A DNA stretch of 64,000 nt from Isoetes taiwanensis (lineage: Eukaryota > Streptophyta > Lycopodiopsida > Isoetales > Isoetaceae): contig JAJEKV010000005.1 of assembly GCA_021234155.1 (NCBI GenBank), positions 8,920,216 through 8,984,215 on the forward strand, given 5' to 3'. Of the stretch, positions 1-10,674 are shown one piece after another; positions within the stretch are counted from its first letter, which is position 1; each line of letters begins with the position of its first letter. The position numbers were made by a program, and so were the translations under genes. The notes below the pieces were generated by a model, which saw only the letters and a list, made by a program, of their open reading frames with translations, did no database searches and had not been told where the DNA came from.

Positions 1-214
1 AGAGTTTTTAAGGTGCATTAAATTTTGGCGATTTTCTCTTTCATTATCGATTTTTGCCTATTGAATATTGGACATCTAATATTCGAAAGAACACGTTAGC
101 TTTGGTATTTGCATGATGGGGCACGTTGATGTTGTTCTTTATGTTGTTATTTCTATTTGTTCTTGTGCTTTTATGATGGTGCGTAAAGCCTAATTTGATT
201 AATGCGCCTAAGGC

Positions 215-364
215 CAAGTCATAGCTTCATCTGGGTTTTGCCCCAGCTTTGTAATGTTTACATTATGTGTGGTGATGTTTTGGGTTGTTCTAGCCCATTG
301 TATGGGTCCCATGGCCTATTGGTCTCCGTGAACGTTAACAATTCTATTCTATTCTATTCTATTC
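215..364 (+). mobile_element. LINE-like 3' end with ATTCT tail (copy A)
   Basis: A short hairpin-forming segment (ctgggttttgccccag) is followed by GGGTCCCATGGCCTATTGG and a tail of about five ATTCT units at 341-364. The same layout, with a related GGGTCCC..ATTGGTCT..GTG block and an ATTCT tail, recurs at 18440-18617. A hairpin followed by a short tandem-repeat tail is typical of 3' ends of plant non-LTR retrotransposons and their SINEs. No reverse transcriptase is attached, so this is a 5'-truncated insertion. The clade is not determined. Confidence 0.5.
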
Positions 365-854
365 AATCCTTGCATTTTTGATGTGCCGATCTAGGCAAAT
401 CATATCGATTTAAGCAAATGCTTATTAGGGTTGCCGATTTAGCCCGAGAACCAAGCGAAGAAAATTTAAGCGATTGACCGCCGGAAGAATCGAATATGAG
501 CTTTTGGTCTTTTCTTATATACCAAGTATGACGTCATCGTGATCTGAAATGGATTCATATCTTTCACGATGAATTGTAAGGATTAGCTTTGGAAGGAAGC
601 ACACAAAACCAACCACGTTCAAAGACAATATACAAAAATAGAGTTTGATAGCTTTAGATCACTAAAAATTAGAAAGGGATATTAGTAGTAGTTTATGCAA
701 TGTATATTGAATTCGATATGGTACTATGCCTTCAAATCTACCTTCAAATTTAGAACATTGGTTCAACCCTATAGTTTGTTGATCTAATTTTTGGAAGTAG
801 TTATGCTTGTACATTAATTGATGGGTTTACACTCTAGCTCTAATTCTACCTATG
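365..854. other. Non-coding stretch, copy A
   Basis: AT-rich sequence with no ORF or RNA gene that I can support. It lies downstream of the truncated protease, in the place where the lost C-terminal two thirds of that gene would be expected, and shows no similarity to the protease 3' part kept at 40574-41500. The copy B counterpart is 42649-43134. Confidence 0.5.
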
Positions 855-1253
855 TTATTGTATAGGAAGTAGCACAGAGTAAGAACATGGATAACAAGGT
901 CTATTTTGATAAGGGCATGCTTGACAAGGGCTATATTGTAACCATACCAACTCACTGGCTGTATCCGTGATTACTCGAAACTCTTTTGGTGGAGTGCCCA
1001 CTTGTATATATGTCATGTAAGTTGCTAGACCTGCTTTATAAATGTTGCTTTGATATACTTGATGTCCCCCTTTTGTTCTAGCCCTTAGGGCTTCTGACCG
1101 ATCCCTGCTTCTAGTCACTCCACGAGCTAGCTTCTCAAGTATGGGTCGACCCGCATCTACATGATGCAACTTGTACTTTTGTGATGCTACTAGTTGTATG
1201 AACATAGGGAGCAACAACAAGGTCCAAAACATTAAGGGACTTGTGCTTCCCAT
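855..1253 (-). pseudogene. Truncated nepenthesin-like aspartic protease (copy A)
   Basis: Encodes 132 residues: a signal peptide (hydrophobic core FWTLLLLPMFIQLVAS, residues about 8-24), an Arg-rich prosegment and the start of a pepsin-fold (A1 family) protease lobe with IQVGTPPKEF, the first catalytic motif and a Cys-rich PCQACPYQNRPCYPC segment. Plant nepenthesin-type enzymes are usually about 430-480 residues with two Asp motifs. Here the reading frame stops shortly after the Cys-rich insert, so the second Asp motif and C-terminal lobe are missing. The first motif reads DTAS instead of DTGS, replacing a glycine that is nearly invariant in active enzymes. The paralogue at 40574-41891 retains the rest of the gene. 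Start chosen at the ATG opening the signal peptide. It cannot be an active protease as it stands. Confidence 0.8.
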
Positions 1254-2183
1254 GATACATGTGCCCGTGATACTAAGAGTCGTGTCGTACTTATATATGA
1301 TACTAAGAGTCGTGCCGAGTTATATATGCGCCGTTACTTATATATACGCCATATATTAGGCTGTATTTAAAAGGTTAGCGCCGTTGTTGGACGCTCCCTA
1401 AAAGGTTAAACAGAAAAAAGTTTTTTTGGGTTGCCGGGTAGGGCATGTTCCGGGTATTCATTTCCAGGAGGTAACTTTTCCCCTGTAGCCGTTGCAGGTA
1501 AAAAAAAATCCTTCCGCCGGAGTTCGTGCAAATTTCGTATTTCAACAAAAGAAAAAATGGTGCAAATCAGGAATAAGGTTTTGCAAATCAAGAATAAGGT
1601 GCAGCTATGGCGCCTAACAATGGTTTGGCCGGAAAGATAACAAGGGGGGAGTCATCGCGCAGAACTGAAGGGATTTATTGGAAGCACGCAGTCTATAACG
1701 CCCAAAGCCAGTTACAACATCAAACAATAAGTTACGTTATTCATTGTGCCAGATAGTTATTTGTTAGGATCAGCTAGCAAGAATTAACCTGCACGATCCT
1801 TTACTTATTCAGAATAGAGAACTTTGAGTTGAACGATCCTTTACTTATTCAGGATAAGTTAGAGAACCTTGAATTGATCTTGGAACTATGCTCCAGTATG
1901 TGGAAGGCACACAATCAACACCTTGAGGCATTTAATGAAAGATAGCTTTTCAAATTATTTGTTTTGAAGGTTTAGTTACAGTATTGTTTGCTGAAATGCA
2001 CAAGAACCGATATGAATGAATAATCAAATTGAGAGAAAACATACAAGAATCTTCCTGATACACTTAAATCTGATACAAAACAAAAGTTTGCCTTAATTTG
2101 GACTATTTTCTTTAATAGATAGATAGATAGATAGATAGATATTCCTCCCGAGATTGAACACTAACTAGCCATGAACTGAAGTA
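1254..2183. other. Protease upstream region and TAGA microsatellite (copy A)
   Basis: Immediately upstream of the truncated protease (reading leftward) are two copies of GATACTAAGAGTCGTG and several TATATA tracts that could serve as a TATA box. Further right is a TAGA microsatellite at about 2116-2141. Short ORFs at 1406-1640 overlap on both strands and are differently broken in copy B, so I do not call them genes. Confidence 0.5.
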
Positions 2184-3379
2184 CTATTTAAGGGAGGGCG
2201 GAGCACCTCGTCCTCTATTGCCTTCTCGTTGATACAGCCCTCCATTGGAGCCTGGGGATCCATTAGAACCAGGGGAATCGCCAGGGGCTCCAGCAGGGGT
2301 ATTGGTGACCACTATGTATGGATCAACATAAACTCCAAGTGGAGCATCTCCCCCCGGCCTCCACTTCCTCCATTACCTCCTCCTAGGCCTCCTGAAATGA
2401 AAAACAAGTTTAGACTCAAAGAAATTTCAGCGAAAAATGTAAATGAAAAACAAGTTTAGACTCGGCCAAATTTCAAAGAAGCGAAAAATGGAAAATAAGT
2501 TTAGACTCGAGAAATTTCAAAGACCTTGAAAATATGATATATTTAACAAAATTTGAACTTATTCAAATCTAATAAATATACTTCAAGGATGCCATGATAA
2601 TATTATATGTATTTTTAGCTCTTATTGATTTTAATAATTTAGATAAAAAATATGATACTTACTAAAGTTTAAAGTTGCTTTCTAAACTAATCTCATCATT
2701 AATAAATTATTCAATAGTTATTACTAAACCAATAACTTTATATCGTTTAATTAATTTCAACCTAAAACTTTTCTTAAAGTATTTTTAAAAAAGTAAAAGT
2801 TTGTAAATTGTGAAATTCTAATAATAATTTTAAGTCAATCGCTAGTCAAACCATCAGGTTTCATTTAATTATCATGATTGCTAAATTTTGAATCTGTTAA
2901 ATCACTACAAATTGAAATTTTTATATTCTTGAAATATCTAATTCTAAATAGATTCAAATGAAGATTAGTTTGGAGATCAAGTTTATTCTTTGATAACCAT
3001 TATAGTTTTAATTGAAAGATAAACTTATACAATTTAAACTTATAAAAATTATAACAATCAAGAAGAATCAAACAAAATATATATTCTTATAATGGCGTGC
3101 TTGAAGTGCTATCTATTAAATCTGAATAAGTCCAAATTTTGTTGAATATATCATAAATGAAAAACAAGTTTAGACTCAGCAAATTTCAGTAGAAGCAGAA
3201 AAGTTACAACAGAAAGAAAGTTTCAGGCAGAAAGACTTACCTGGCTCCCCTGCTCCTCCTCGCTGTCAAGGTCCGCCTTTTCCTCCATTTCCTCCATTGC
3301 CTCCTCGACGATGAAAGGCTTCAGCAACATTCATTATAAGAATAACTACTAAAATCAATCTTACACCTTTCATATTCAT
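2184..3379 (-). pseudogene. Two-exon secreted glycine-rich collagen-like protein (copy A)
   Basis: Exon 1 is 3241-3379 and exon 2 is 2184-2391, separated by an intron with GTAAGT donor and TTTCAG acceptor. Exon 1 encodes a signal peptide (MNMKGVRLILVVILIMNVAEA) followed by Gly-rich repeats (RRGGNGGNGGKGGPG). Exon 2 has further Gly-rich sequence, a GVYVDPYIVV segment and collagen-like GAPGDSPGSNGSPGSNGG. In this copy a TGA interrupts exon 1 where copy B has GGA (CCTTG against CCTGG on one strand). In both copies the frame of exon 1 meets an early stop in exon 2 unless one extra base is present in the six-base G/C run at about 2350-2355. A homopolymer miscount would explain that. The protein resembles plant glycine-rich secreted or cell-wall peptides in style, but I recognise no named family. 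Confidence 0.5.
2396..2530. repeat. Intronic 45-50-bp tandem repeat (copy A)
   Basis: Three imperfect units built on AAACAAGTTTAGACTC..AAATTTCA lie just inside the 3' end of the intron of the collagen-like gene; another copy sits near the 5' end of the same intron (about 3158-3190). In copy B the units contain clean CAGCAAATTTCAGCAGAAGCAG-type segments, whereas here almost every CAG is scrambled. Confidence 0.7.
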
Positions 3380-4655
3380 TGCTGCTGCTGCCTAATGCCT
3401 GATACTATAACCTTATATATAAATATATGTATCCTCCTGCATGCCATTGGCATGGCAGGAAATACGTTTGATGTTTTAGATTGGTTAGAAGCGGCTTCAT
3501 ATTTTTTAGGGGAGCATAATTAACGCTGTGTACTTTCTTTATGTATTTTATATATCAGTGAAAAACTCGTTGAAACTGATAAACAAAGCCTCTAGACAAT
3601 CCACAGTGGAAATTTTATGGCTGTGGGCAAGCCACGGTGAAAACACATGCATTAAACTGCTTGGCATGATGATGTACTGCAAAACACAAAATTTTGTCCT
3701 GGTTCATTGGTGTACTTTAGTTCATAATGGAACTCGAAATATGCATCTCCAAATATGCTTATATAGGCCTTCAAGGTAACACATTGTGTAGAGTTGATAA
3801 TCTTCGTGGCAGGATTCATGTTAAAATACCTATAAATATACCTGTAAATCAATTCTAAGCAAATGAAGACTTTGGTTTTGCTCCCTCAAATGAGGCATGC
3901 TCCTTTGTGGCAGTTTGTTAACATCTGTCCGGCATTGTCGCGCATATGTAAAGGTGTGCGTTTAGATGCTCATTTATGTGAGATGAATGTGAGACTGATT
4001 ACTCGAGCAGTAAACATCAAAGAACTATGCAAATATAAATCTTCTAAATTTGTACTTGAGGGTCTTGGGTGTCATTTCTTTGGTAACATGGCACTCTAAA
4101 AGTTGATTTTATCTCTATTGCTATCTTTGGGATCAGTCACCGTCATAGAGATTAGAGGCTGTGGAGCTCCAACACCATCTCTTCAATTTATCCACCGTCA
4201 GATGCAACAGAGCTCTTGCACCATTTTTCTTCCTACTTAAAACATTGATTCTTTGGATGGTGGATGTCGTTTCAAAGTGTCATGAGATTTGCCATGTTTC
4301 CAAGTGTCTTGAGATTTGCCATGCGTTGATATCAAGCGATTCATGTTAACATGAATACATTCAATGGAGGAGAAAGCCGATTAATGAACAGATCAATGCC
4401 AACATGAATCCTTCCATGTCAAAAAAGTTGCACGCAGACCCTTTAATTTTGAGTGCCCAAAGTTGCAAGGCATATGTAGGGGTGCATGTAATTATTTTGC
4501 TAGGCATATATAAGGGTGCACATCTATATGCTCAAAAAAATGTTACGTCTTTACTTGTAGATCTTCAATTCTTGACTTGCAAGATTGCAAATGAGGATTT
4601 AAGAAATATGCATTCACTTAAAACACAACAGAGATCAAGTGTCATGTAGAAAATT
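3380..4655. other. Upstream region of collagen-like gene and ORF-poor DNA
   Basis: For the leftward collagen-like gene, a TATA-rich stretch (about 3410-3430) and a palindromic GCATGCCATTGGCATGGC (containing the RY-type CATGC core) lie 35-85 bases upstream of the ATG and are plausible promoter elements. The rest has only short ORFs without family resemblance. A local repeat of GATTTGCCATG occurs twice near 4288 and 4312. Confidence 0.4.
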
Positions 4656-4875
4656 AAGTTAAGGAATCATAGTGAATGCCATATACATGTCATATATATC
4701 TTTAGCATATCTTATAATATGACATGACATATGTCATGACACACATGTGACATATCATATATGTCATGTTATAATATGAATTATGATAAGCTTACATTAC
4801 ATATGCCATATATCTTTGACACCTATCAGAATATGACATGACAGATGTCATGACACACATATCTACACATATATA
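4656..4875. repeat. AT-rich palindromic repeat block (copy A)
   Basis: Two related segments of about 60-80 bases each contain TATGACATGACA..TGTCATGACACACAT, so the block is both internally palindromic (TGACATATGTCA) and duplicated. It could form cruciforms. The same block is present at about 46960-47160 in copy B. Confidence 0.7.
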
Positions 4876-5209
4876 AGTGAATTTCAAATTTCTATTTTCT
4901 GTTTTTGTCGTGGGTATTTTTTCTGCGCCGCAATCGATTTCTCTCCTTTGTTGCCACGTGTCTGCTGGACAATACTGTCCGTCAGATTCTCGTAACGTGT
5001 CCTGGGGATATGGCGGTGGATGGCTGAGCGGCATAGTGTGGATGAAGATGAAAGACACCATAGCCGAGCTGCATAGCGGATCAACAGGGCAGGACAGCGA
5101 TACTGCTTTCTTCATTTACTCGGTATGGCACACTGGTGCTGAGGATTCTTTTTTGCAGCTGGCGGAGGAGTAGTCGGAGGAGATGTGGAGCTGTTAGCAT
5201 TCGAAAATC

Positions 5210-6726
5210 CCATTCTCTCTTATGTTTCTGTGCTCTGCCTCCAGTCTAGATCCCTGCTTCGGTAAGATCGGACCAGTGGGTTTTGCTGCTCTGTTCTCGT
5301 TTCTTCATATCCAAGCTTGGGGCTTTTTCGAAAGTTCTTGATCCTTGCATTGTTTGCATATAACACTTTTATTTCCCTTTTGCAGATAATATTACAGAGT
5401 AGAGAGGTATCATCACGAGCTCCCGTCTTTTAGTTCCATGCCTTTTTTGGTTCTGTCATCTGCACCATCAATGGCCGTCTTCGCCTACTTCTGAAGATGG
5501 CAGTAAGAGGTATTTTTTATTTGCGAGAAAAATTTTAAAGCTTGGAGCTCCTCTTACAAAAAGGGATGAATGGGCCGGAACTTTTGATTCAGTAATCACA
5601 AGAACTACTCCTAGAACCGATTGCTCAGGTAAATCTTATGAAAATTCAGGGTTTTTTTTTTGGGTTCTGAAGCTTCCGAGTAGCCTCTGCCATAGCCATA
5701 GCTTGATTAACAAACTAATTTGTTCTAAATTGTCACGGGGCATTTGTCCTTTTTGTCGCTTATCCTCATGGTTTTTCGCTGACTAAATACTCTATTTGGA
5801 TCATAGATTCAATAAAATACTCATTTTGTTTGTTGATTCAAGAGAATGAAGAGTTGGAGTGGTATTTCCAGGCACCAGCCAAGAATATCTGGAAAAAATC
5901 TAAGAGGGGGAAACTCACGGCTCTGTAAATAGTGATCTACCAATGGATCTGCTAAGCTTAGTGGCGAAGAGCAGTGAAGAACTTTCAGATTTGAGGTTAG
6001 ATACAGTGTCTATTTCCAGAAAAATCTTGCATTTGTTTGTCTGTTGAGCACCAAAAGGAGAGATTCTAACTAGTCAAAAAAAGAAATATATAGCATGATT
6101 TTGTCAGGTTCATTGTATCCATGGCAAAGAAAGAACGTTATTTTAAAGCTCTGTCATGTATGGTCAATTTGCAGAGGCAAGTGGCCCCTGTAACTCCTCC
6201 ACCTTTTTTCTGACATTGTGGACATGTTAAAAGTTATTTTACCTTTGGAACACCCATTTTCACAGGGGAGATGTAGGCAGTAAGAAACGTAATAGCCAAT
6301 CAGTTGGAACAGTTGGGTTGTCTCATATATTTAGGGAAGCCACGGGGTTAGCATCTCCAGTTCAAGAGCCTAAACTTATAATAACGATTTGTCTAAAGGG
6401 AAGGTGGTTAGATGAATTTAAAAATTTGGTTTTGGATGGACTGGTGCAGATGGGCTTATTCGGATCTGCCGATGTTGGCTCCCGTTGTGTTCTTTGCTAT
6501 TTTTGTTGTAGTAGATGTCTTGATGTAAACAACCACATATGGCATGTACCTTACATTGCAGGCACAGATTCGTTTTATTGTAGCTTATATGGCAGAGCAT
6601 GATAAAAAATGGTGTGAATTTTTTATTAATTCAAAAGAAATAGGGGGAATACTGACTGCCGTGGGGCATATACATGGTTGGAGGGGTTTGAAGCTTTTGC
6701 TTTATTTGAACATAACTCATATTTGA
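5210..6726 (+). CDS. Unrecognised multi-exon gene or pseudogene (copy A)
   Basis: Several segments look like exons because they combine open frame, splice-like edges and conservation in copy B. They are: about 5543-5628 (GAPLTKRDEWAGTFDS, followed by donor GTAAAT); about 5840-5930 (ENEELEWYFQAPAKNIWKKS, after a T-rich tract); about 6266-6475 (after TTTTCACAG; contains SHIFREATGLASPVQEP and a Lys/Leu-rich stretch); and 6562-6726 (after TTACATTGCAG; QIRFIVAYMAEHDKKWCEFF to a stop). A likely 5' UTR with GGTAAGATC donor lies near 5270. I could not join the pieces into one uninterrupted frame and recognise no family. It may be a decayed gene or one damaged by sequence error. Confidence 0.3.
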
Positions 6727-6811
6727 GGAGAACCTGGTGGAGGATGCGCATTAAATTAGTAATTCTCATTTGACAAATCTTTGGATGGTGAAGCAATTAC
6801 ATTAAAGCTCA

Positions 6812-8117
6812 ATATGTAGCAAAATAACAGGGGGTTCCAGGGGGATTTGATATAGATATAATTCTTGAAATCATAGACCATATCCCTAAAACAATTCAAT
6901 GGGTTATTATGAAAAAAAAACATAGATTTAAGATAAAAAATAGTCACATTAGCTCACTGGTTAGATTGGTTAAAGTAGTCTTATTAGGACATTGAGTTAT
7001 TTTGGTAGAGGTTCGAATCCAGGTATTTCATATTCTAAAAGCTTAAAAACCGTGCCATATAGAGGCTCGATATACCATCAAAACCTTAGGCAAACTTCGT
7101 GATTCGACATCTTAATATCATAGAAACGTCCCCAATCATAATTGAGCATAATCGAAGCGAGAGGTGTCGAGAGGCTCCAACATACTGATCACGGCCGTCG
7201 GATTGGCCGGATCCGGCGACTATGGTAGTCGAGGTGCACCTCGTTTAGAATATGTAGCAAAATAACGGGGGTTCGAGGGGATTTGATATAGATATAATTC
7301 TTGAAATCATAGACCATATCCCTAAAACAATTCAATGGGTTATTATAAAAAAAAACATAGATTTAAGATAAAAAATAGTCACATTAGCTCACTGGTTAGA
7401 TTGGTTAAAGTAGTCTTATTAGGACATTGAGTTATTTTGGTAGAGGTTCGAATCCCCGTATTTCATATTCTAAAAGCTTAAGCGAAACCGTATAGAGGCT
7501 CGATATACCATCAAAACCTTAGGCAAACTCATATTCGACATCTTAATATCATAGGCGTCCCCAATCATAATTGAGCATAATCGAAACGAGAGGTGTCCGG
7601 AGGCTCCAACATACTGGTCAGGCGTCGGTTGACAGTCCGACGATTGTGGTAGTCCGGGGTGCACCTGGGTTTAGAATATGTAGCAAAATAACAGGGTTTC
7701 GGGGGGATTTGATATAGATATAATTCTTGAAATCATAGACCATATCCCTAAAACAATTCAATGGGTTATTATAAAAAAAACATAGATTTAAGATAAAAAT
7801 AGTCACATTAGCTCCTTTGGTTAGATTGGTTAAAGTAGTCTTATTAGGACATTGAGTTATTTTGGTAGAGGTTCGAATCCCCGTATTTCATATTCTAAAA
7901 GCTTAAGCGAAACCGTATAGAGGCTCGATATACCATCAAAACCTTAGGCAAACTCATATTCGACATCTTAATATCATAGGCGTCCCCAATCATAATTGAG
8001 CATAATCGAAACGAGAGGTGTCCAGAGGCTCCAACATACAGTCTGGGCCGTCGGATTGACAGATCCGACGACTGTGGTAGTCCAGGGTGCACCTCGTTTA
8101 GAATATGTAGCAAAATA
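6812..8117 (+). mobile_element. Tandem trimer of a tRNA-derived SINE-like unit (only in copy A)
   Basis: Three head-to-tail units start at 6812, 7250 and 7676 with ATATGTAGCAAAATAAC, and a fourth 17-base partial unit begins at 8103. Each unit (426-438 bases) contains a tRNA-like head with an A box (TAGCTCACTGG at 6950 and 7385; altered in the third unit near 7809) and a perfect B box GGTTCGAATCC at 7010, 7445 and 7870. The spacing matches an internal RNA polymerase III promoter. The array is missing at the matching place in copy B (about 49096), where only TCCACAT lies between the shared flanks, so it is an insertion or deletion between paralogues. I see no clean target-site duplication. The elements look like tRNA-derived SINEs; the tRNA of origin is not determined. 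Confidence 0.65.
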
Positions 8118-8452
8118 ACCCTTGCTTGGAGTCTCTTCTTTCACTACAACATTTCTGAATGACCTTATCAATTATTGTGGATACTTTAAAGGTCTTGTGG
8201 CACAAGACTAGATTGATAAATAAAAATTTGAAAATTTCATATAAATAAAATGGGGTAGCTGAAAATTTATGTGTACAAAGATTTGCTTGGATATGTTATA
8301 CTATTCTAAGAATTTGAATGCAAACAATGTGAATTTGGTTGATCATTATCATTATCATGTGAAATAAAAAAAAATGAAAATGTTATAGCACAACCACCAT
8401 GACTATTGAATTGCATCCTTATATTATGGGGTATTCTTCTCTGCATATATTG
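8118..8452. other. AT-rich DNA, nothing recognised
   Basis: Nearly identical to about 49106-49438 in copy B. No supported gene. Confidence 0.5.
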
Positions 8453-8628
8453 CATCTGTTAAACTGCTAATGGAAGTTAGTAAAACCTTCAAATTCGGCT
8501 TCTTTCTGGTTGGCTCCAACTTTTGCAAGTACCATTATGACATCTGTTAAACTGCTAATGGAAGTTAGTAAAACCTTCAAATTCGGCTTCTTTTTTGTTG
8601 CCTCAACTTTTGCAAGTACCATTATGAC
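8453..8628. repeat. 88-bp tandem repeat, two units (copy A)
   Basis: The unit begins CATCTGTTAAACTGCTAATG at 8453 and again at 8541 and ends with CAAGTACCATTATGA. Both units are kept in copy B (about 49439-49614), so the local duplication predates the large one. A 76-residue ORF across it reflects the repeat rather than a gene. Confidence 0.85.
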
Positions 8629-8727
8629 ATCAAGCCTGATGTTCACACAAGATATCTTTCACAATGTCTGCCACACTATTCCGAGGTCACATAATCTTCC
8701 TGAGGGTCTTAAATGGCGTGATCAATA

Positions 8728-8763
8728 TAAATTAAATTAAATTAAATTAAATTAAATTAAAAC
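8728..8763. repeat. AAATT pentanucleotide microsatellite (copy A)
   Basis: About six AAATT units; the copy B counterpart is at about 49714-49747. Confidence 0.9.
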
Positions 8764-8990
8764 TAAATAGGCAGTGCAATATCAAATGTTAGACGTTAAT
8801 AGGGGATCCGATCCGACATGTTTGTAATGATAATTAGAGTCCTCAAACCTGTACAACCAGGTAATTTCATGCTCAATGATGTTCGACATGCAAATAGTTG
8901 GAGCCCAACATTAAGAAAGGAATTCTTTGACTCCAGTTTTTTTCTGCTCCATTCTCGACCTAATAGAAATTCCCCAATAATGATTTAGAA

Positions 8991-9035
8991 AAGAGAAATG
9001 TTCGCGGCGTGGCCGCCGCGATAAATTTCTTGTAC
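8991..9035 (-). mobile_element. GC-core foldback mini-element (copy A)
   Basis: About 45 bases read on the reverse strand as TACAAGAAATTTATCG, then a GC-only palindromic core (CGCGGCGGCC facing GCCGCG), then AACATTTCTCTTTT. Nearly the same sequence occurs at 30302-30351 and 35209-35258 on the forward strand. The GC core is conspicuous in AT-rich DNA and can fold into a perfect stem. In copy B (49977-50023) only the outer arms survive. It is probably a minimal hairpin MITE or a terminal fragment of a DNA transposon; TACAAGAAA is reminiscent of CACTA-type ends, which is inference only. Confidence 0.55.
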
Positions 9036-9984
9036 ATATTAGCTATAACCATATACATCAAGTGCCCCATGACATATATTTATATATATTCTATGAGATG
9101 CTATAGATGGATAGGTAGATAATATTTTAATGTCCATGAGAAGCTGTAGCTTATGGGACAATTTACAATATACCCTAATGGGTCCTGTCCCCGCCACTGT
9201 ACATGGTTGTAATCGGCCCTTCCGTCACCAACTTTACAACGATGTGTGACCAGTTTCACAAGGCATTGAACTTATAACCTTGGATGTGGCAGTTTAGGGT
9301 CTTACCACATGACCGTCTAGATGAAACAGATATCCTACGAGATGTTATAAAGAGAATAATTTCTATAAATGAACCGTAATGCTATGAATTGAAGGGTTAT
9401 GATAGAAGAGAGACGAGACATGGATATTCGGACGAATGAGAAAAGAATAGAAAAGAATCTTATATTATAATGTTTTAGTGTATGTAATGGACCACGCCCT
9501 AAATTAGACGTCTGAGATTTCATGATCCAATCTCAAGGCTAAAAAGGCGCGTAAAAAAAGGGAGGGCTAAAGAGTGACGTCCAAAATTAAAAAAAGGGGC
9601 ATGTAAAACCTAAGAATAGCTGATTTCAAGAAAAAGGAAGGCAGATTTATGGTAGCCGATTTCAAGAAAAAGGAAGGCATATTTAAGCAAAGGCCCGATG
9701 CTGGCGACCTGCGGCTCTTGAGGTAACAGTGTCTAAGCTAGGCTATGGTGGGCTTCTTGAGGTAACAATTTCTCAATTTTTTCTTGCTCTACTTCCTTTG
9801 CACTGCTAGATAACAATTTGTAAGTTTTTTCTTGCTCTACTTTCTTTGCAGTTACGTGAAGCTTCAAGAGCATGCTCTGGAAGGTGGAAGGTTCGCCCTC
9901 TCTCTTACCCAGCTTTTGTTGATTTGGGTTACCGATTTGATTTATATAGGCTCACAGATTGCACATCCCTAAATCAACCGGCTT
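9036..9984. other. Intergenic stretch with short tandem repeats
   Basis: Contains one unit (about 9466-9560) of the roughly 115-bp repeat found three times in copy B, and a roughly 40-bp duplication with GATTTCAAGAAAAAGGAAGG at about 9622-9685. T-rich tracts at 9775-9850 could belong to the intron or 5' region of the exon cluster that follows. No supported ORF. Confidence 0.4.
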
Positions 9985-9990
9985 AGAGCA

Positions 9991-10561
9991 ATGGGAGAGG
10001 ATGCAGGCTGTGGCGACTATAGCGACTATGGCATCTGCGCAGATTCATGCATACCAAGCACAATAGGGTATGGCGGTTTCTGCAGGGTAAAGCTATGGAA
10101 GACCAATTTTGATCTTCTATTTTCTATATTCCCTGAGCTTTTATTAGACCAATAGGTACGTTTTTATATTCTGTTTGAGCTATACAACATACAAGAACAA
10201 AAAATTGTATGCTTTTAAATTTACCAGCATTTTGATGCAGCACTAACTTATCGTAGGCCAAAGATGGAAGATAATAATGAACACAACCTAGGCACCAAAG
10301 ACCCTAGCATCGTTGCACCCTAGGGTAAGACATATTTTCTATTGCATCCAAATTTGATGTATGAAATAACATCATGCTTTCGTTCTATAAGTGCCTACAG
10401 AAAATGATACAGATGATCTCCTGCAACACATTGCTCAGCTGGAGAAATCAATCAATGATTTACATGGTTCAATGATATCATTTGACATGAACTTGGATGA
10501 ACGCCCTGAAATCATCCTCCCACAATTGAATGCCCTTCAAGGTCTACTTCGCAACACCTAA
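9991..10561 (+). CDS. Unrecognised exon cluster: Cys/Tyr-rich and coiled-coil segments (copy A)
   Basis: Three open segments are conserved in copy B. First, an ATG at 9991 opens MGEDAGCGDYSDYGIC, with four Cys within about 33 residues ending GYGGFC; it is followed by a possible donor (CAGGGTAAAG). Second, after TTATCGTAG comes KMEDNNEHNLGTKDPSIVAP and a stop beside a GGTAAGAC donor. Third, after the acceptor GTGCCTACAG (about 10402) comes a frame with DDLLQHIAQLEKSINDLHGS and a Leu-rich end ...LNALQGLLRNT to the stop at 10559-10561, a short amphipathic, probably coiled-coil segment. I recognise no family; the in-frame stop in the second segment means the model is incomplete or the gene is broken. 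Confidence 0.3.
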
Positions 10562-10674
10562 ATGAATGAATCCAACAACATATTCTTGGCATCCATTCAT
10601 TTTATCCTTCATACAAAATGACGAGAAAATAAAATCCAAAATATACATCACGAACAACAACATCCATAGCAAAG

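Noticed and set aside
3528-4349. Several 62-83-residue forward ORFs
   Set aside because: No family resemblance; some are disrupted by indels in copy B.
4792-5173. Overlapping forward and reverse ORFs about 100 residues long
   Set aside because: Not preserved in copy B, where the region is full of indels; shadow frames of a GC-richer 5' region.
6950-7025. Possible functional tRNA gene (A box and perfect B box)
   Set aside because: No acceptor stem pairing, and the sequence is repeated three times inside a 430-base SINE-like unit; treated as tRNA-derived SINE heads.
8510-8740. 76-residue ORF with MAPTFASTIMTS repeats
   Set aside because: Entirely due to the 88-base tandem repeat; no start or splice context.
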